Assembly (NCBI GenBank): GCA_027854065.1
Contig: JAQGEF010000011.1
Location: 86,468-150,467 of the forward strand
Direction: 5' to 3'
Length of the DNA stretch: 64,000 nucleotides
From: Polluticaenibacter yanchengensis
GTDB lineage: Bacteria; Bacteroidota; Bacteroidia; Chitinophagales; Chitinophagaceae
The position numbers and the translations under genes are program-made. The stretch's first letter is position 1. Every line of letters starts with the position of its first letter. Of this stretch, positions 61,739 through 64,000 are shown one piece after another. The notes beneath the pieces are model-generated. The model worked only from the letters and a program-made list of their open reading frames with translations. It searched no databases and was not told where the DNA came from.

Positions 61739-63043
61739 ATGTATCCTAATATTTATTTTTTAGTAAAAGAGTGGTTTGGTGTAGAGTTAGATTTTTTAAG
61801 AATGTTTAATACATTCGGCCTCTTAGTGGCCTGTGCTTTTTTAGCCGGTGCCTGGGTATTAACCAAAGAGTTAAAACGGCTTCAGTCTAAGCAATACCTG
61901 AAACCTGTTTATAAAAAAATAACTGTTGGCAAGGGTGCGGAAACCAGTACCATTATCAGCAATGCGTTTTTCGGCTTTATATTAGGTTTCAAAATTATCG
62001 GCATATTTACGGTGGCTGGTGCTTTAAAAAATCCACAGGATTTTTTGTTAAGCAGGCAGGGCAGCTTGGTGGCGGGTATTTTACTGGCAGCCGTTGCAGG
62101 TGGGTATACCTGGTATGCCGGCAATAAAAATAAACTGGGTAAGCCCGAGACGCGTGAAATCCGCTACTGGCCTCACGACCGCGTGGGCGATATGATCATG
62201 CTGGCTGCCATCTTTGGTTTTGCCGGGGCCAAAATATTCCACAACCTGGAAAACTTCGATACTTTTATAAAAGACCCCATCGGGTCATTAACCTCTTTTG
62301 ACGGGCTTACTTTTTACGGGGGGTTAATATGCGCCGGTATTGCCATTTTAGTTTATGCCAAAAAGAACAATATTAACCGCTGGCACCTGGTAGATACTTT
62401 TGGGCCCGCCTTAATGATTGCTTATGCTGTAGGTCGTTTAGGCTGCCAGGTAAGTGGCGATGGCGACTGGGGTATTCCAAACAGTGCTTACATTTCCACA
62501 CCCGAAGGCAAAGTGGTACCGGCTACCTTTAGCCAGTATGAGCAGACCGTGCAAAACAACCTGGCATACTACCAGAAGAGTCTTCACGGTGTTACAGAAG
62601 TGAACGATGTAAAAGACGTATGGCATAAAACGGTAAAAGCACCGTCCTGGTTACCAACCGGTTTTGTGGCGTACAACTATACCAATAATGTTATTAACGA
62701 AGGCGTACCTTTAGCCAATTGCGAAGGCGACTGGTGCCGCCAGTTACCGGTACCCGTATTCCCAACACCGTTTTACGAAGCCATTATGGGATTCATTTTA
62801 TTCCTTATACTATGGAAGATCCGCTTAAAAATTGATGCACCGGGCGTGCTGTTCGGGGTGTATTTAATTTTCAATGGCATGGAGCGTTTCCTTATAGAAA
62901 AAATCCGGGTGAATACCACCTCTCATTTCCTGGGCATGCATTTATCCCAGGCAGAAATTATTTCGTTCTTCCTGATACTGGCAGGCGCTGCCATTATCGT
63001 GTTACGAAAAAACAAAAAGCCGGAAATCATCGCTATCAAATAA
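61739..63043 (+). CDS. lgt: Prolipoprotein diacylglyceryl transferase (long form)
   Basis: Lgt adds diacylglycerol from phosphatidylglycerol to the lipobox Cys of prolipoproteins. The 434-residue protein has seven or more helices, FYGGLICAGIAIL, the signature AVGRLGCQVSGDGDWG (Arg and Gly-rich, near 230-245) and the C-terminal NGMERFLIEKIRVN. It is about 150 residues longer than classical Lgt: an N-terminal extension with two helices, and a polar insertion (about 250-335) between the signature and the following helix, with Cys328 and Cys333 (NCEGDWC), which may form a disulfide on the outer face. It is a single gene with its own terminator. Confidence 0.94.
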   Translation: MYPNIYFLVKEWFGVELDFLRMFNTFGLLVACAFLAGAWVLTKELKRLQSKQYLKPVYKKITVGKGAETSTIISNAFFGFILGFKIIGIFTVAGALKNPQDFLLSRQGSLVAGILLAAVAGGYTWYAGNKNKLGKPETREIRYWPHDRVGDMIMLAAIFGFAGAKIFHNLENFDTFIKDPIGSLTSFDGLTFYGGLICAGIAILVYAKKNNINRWHLVDTFGPALMIAYAVGRLGCQVSGDGDWGIPNSAYISTPEGKVVPATFSQYEQTVQNNLAYYQKSLHGVTEVNDVKDVWHKTVKAPSWLPTGFVAYNYTNNVINEGVPLANCEGDWCRQLPVPVFPTPFYEAIMGFILFLILWKIRLKIDAPGVLFGVYLIFNGMERFLIEKIRVNTTSHFLGMHLSQAEIISFFLILAGAAIIVLRKNKKPEIIAIK

Positions 63044-63045
63044 TC

Positions 63046-63079
63046 AAAAAGCATCTTCAGAAAACGAAGATGCTTTTTT
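63046..63079 (+). terminator. Intrinsic terminator of lgt
   Basis: AAAAAGCATCTTC pairs with GAAGATGCTTTTT around AGAAAAC, followed by T; it leads directly into R1 copy 8. Confidence 0.9.
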
Positions 63080-63080
63080 C

Positions 63081-63204
63081 TTTGGGGCTATCAGCATCCG
63101 GATCATTGCTGTACATTGGTTCCGGCTGCTTTGGGGTGCCGTACTTCGCTGCGCTCGTACCAGCTCGTTCCTCGCTGCCCACGCATCCGGCAGCCCCGGG
63201 GCAT
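63081..63204 (+). repeat. R1 intergenic repeat, copy 8
   Basis: Opens GGGGCTATCAGC and closes CAGCCCC. It contains GTAC-TTCGCTGCGCTC-GTAC and CAGC-TCGTTCCTC-GCTG; the last stem is again a compensated variant of TGGC/GCCA. It begins right after the lgt terminator. Confidence 0.78.
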
Positions 63205-63533
63205 TTAACAAATATTGTAAAGAGGACGAATGTATTGTTGTACTACAACCATCAAACCTTGTACACCAGCAAGACAACCCGGATTAAATACAAAAAAAGT
63301 AAAACAGGATTAAGAAAAAAACCGACAAGGACTTTTAGTAATAAAAAACAAAGCAAAATGATGGTTAGGAATAACAGTCCGGTATACAGACAAAGCAGGA
63401 ATAAAAAAAGGATGGTCATCCTTTTCCAGGAATAACAAAATATGCTGTATTCCTGCATTAGTAGTATCAAAAAAACTGACCCAAAGTTTTCTAATTAATC
63501 TCAAAAGGCGTCAAGCTATTTTAGGAAGGGGCC
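63205..63533. other. Spacer without supportable gene
   Basis: A hydrophobic minus-strand frame (63252-63470) and overlapping plus-strand frames exist, but none has a domain, and their composition follows from A-rich DNA. I see no RNA or promoter that I can support. Confidence 0.35.
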
Positions 63534-63701
63534 GGGTCGCTAACATTGAGAAGCGGGTCGCCAACATTGAAAAGCGGGGTGCTAACATTATAAAGCGGGT
63601 CGCCAACATTGAGAAGCGGGTCGCTAACATTATAAAGCGGGTCGCTAACATTATAAAGCGGGTCGCTAACATTGAGAAGCGGGTCGCCAACATTGAAAAG
63701 C
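63534..63701. repeat. 21-bp minisatellite, eight units
   Basis: Eight perfect-length 21-bp units (consensus GGGTCG(C/T)(C/T)AACATTGAGAAG plus C) start at 63534, 63555, 63576, 63597, 63618, 63639, 63660 and 63681. There are only substitutions, no indels. On the plus strand they read as heptads RVANIEK; on the minus strand as MLATRFS (a 60-codon ORF at 63511-63693). The variable sites are mostly third codon positions in both readings. Confidence 0.92.
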
Positions 63702-63835
63702 GGGTCGTGGGTTTTAAATGTTTATTATTAATACCGGTAAATCCGGAAATATTGTAATTCTATAGGTTGGAATAAAGAGCCGGATAGTGCAGCTTAAGGC
63801 ACCTGCTTCTGTGTAACTACCCGGCTGCGGATTGA

Positions 63836-64000
63836 TTAACGGCCTTTTGCATCAGTAAATTCAATGGCACTTACCTGTTTGAATTGCGGACTGGATGCAC
63901 CAAAAACTGACTTTATATATTTCTTTATATCTAAAGCTGTCTGTACTAATCCTGTTAATGGATTGTATAAAATATTATCGCGTTTTATCCTGGTATTGCT
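63836..64000 (-). CDS. C-terminal end of an unidentified protein, 5' end outside window
   Basis: The minus-strand frame is open from base 64000 to a TAA at 63836-63838. The 54 visible residues include NPLTGLVQTALDIKKYIKSV, FGASSPQFKQVSAIEF and end TDAKGR. The codon use and conserved-looking sequence support a real gene. I recall similar C-termini (a YNPLTGLVQ..YIKSVFG pattern) in Bacteroidota proteins of unknown function, but cannot assign a role. Confidence 0.72.
   Translation of the reverse strand, partial: SNTRIKRDNILYNPLTGLVQTALDIKKYIKSVFGASSPQFKQVSAIEFTDAKGR

Noticed and set aside
63252-63470. 72-codon hydrophobic minus-strand frame
   Set aside because: The Leu/Phe-rich sequence follows from A-rich plus-strand DNA; overlapping frames exist on both strands and no start context favours it.
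63534-63701. Possible CRISPR array
   Set aside because: Units are contiguous 21-mers with no spacers between them.

Overview
The window is chromosomal DNA from a member of the Bacteroidota, most likely the order Chitinophagales (family Chitinophagaceae). Several things point there. Promoter -7 boxes of the form TAnnTTTG sit just upstream of many starts. There is a type 9 secretion system type B sorting domain and a remnant of a type A one. The gene set includes DUF4294, TlpA with DUF4395, S46 dipeptidyl peptidase, bacilliredoxin and a short-Q-loop cytochrome bd, and base composition is moderately AT-rich. I see no rRNA, tRNA, CRISPR array, transposase or phage structural gene. The region is core chromosome with unusually repeat-rich intergenic spaces.

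Layout. 1-8600: the end of a membrane protein, priA, an isolated double glycosyltransferase, a conserved acidic protein and tdk. 8700-16760: dxs, a structured non-coding element, sucB, a DUF4395/TlpA pair and uvrB. 16950-20010: a minus-strand run of a zinc-ribbon protein, a DUF4294 protein, a CCG-domain Fe-S protein and ribH. 20300-22270: a secreted endonuclease-like hydrolase, a Crp-like regulator and a DinB protein. 22880-28470: a large T9SS-exported PKD protein, ruvX, a UbiA-type prenyltransferase and a TrmH-type methyltransferase. 28620-33390: a COQ4-like protein, a DUF985 cupin, cydAB and a PhzF-like enzyme. 33400-34700: decayed and repetitive DNA with the remnant of a T9SS-exported protein. 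34720-41550: a TPR histidine kinase without an adjacent regulator, a DHFR-like reductase, katG and an extended RluA-type pseudouridine synthase. 41610-44140: mreBCD. 44310-51390: an exostosin-like glycosyltransferase, an S46 dipeptidyl peptidase, a LacI regulator, a photolyase and a 2OG dioxygenase. 51500-55840: a PIG-L hydrolase, a 50-residue membrane protein and a Na+/solute symporter in one operon. 55860-64000: a 155-bp tandem array, recN, a sphingolipid-desaturase-like enzyme with a duplicated tail, hsp20, a bacilliredoxin, lgt, a 21-bp minisatellite and the end of another gene.

The most unusual signal is non-coding. A family of intergenic elements of about 110-180 bp (called R1 here) occurs eight times, plus one variant. 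Copies share closing arms (GGGGCT with AGCCC, or GGGGCA with TGCCC) and small hairpins whose stems change in a compensatory way around fixed loops (TCGTNCCTC or TCCTGCGTC). This looks like a conserved folded RNA or single-stranded-DNA element and is my main candidate for something undescribed. A second structured element with possible pseudoknot pairing lies upstream of sucB. Other points of note are a eukaryote-like dihydroceramide Delta4-desaturase homologue, a COQ4-type metal motif beside a UbiA-type gene, an intrinsic terminator between mreB and mreC, a probable frame break in the signal peptide of the TlpA protein, and several promoters so close to the start codon that transcripts may be leaderless.
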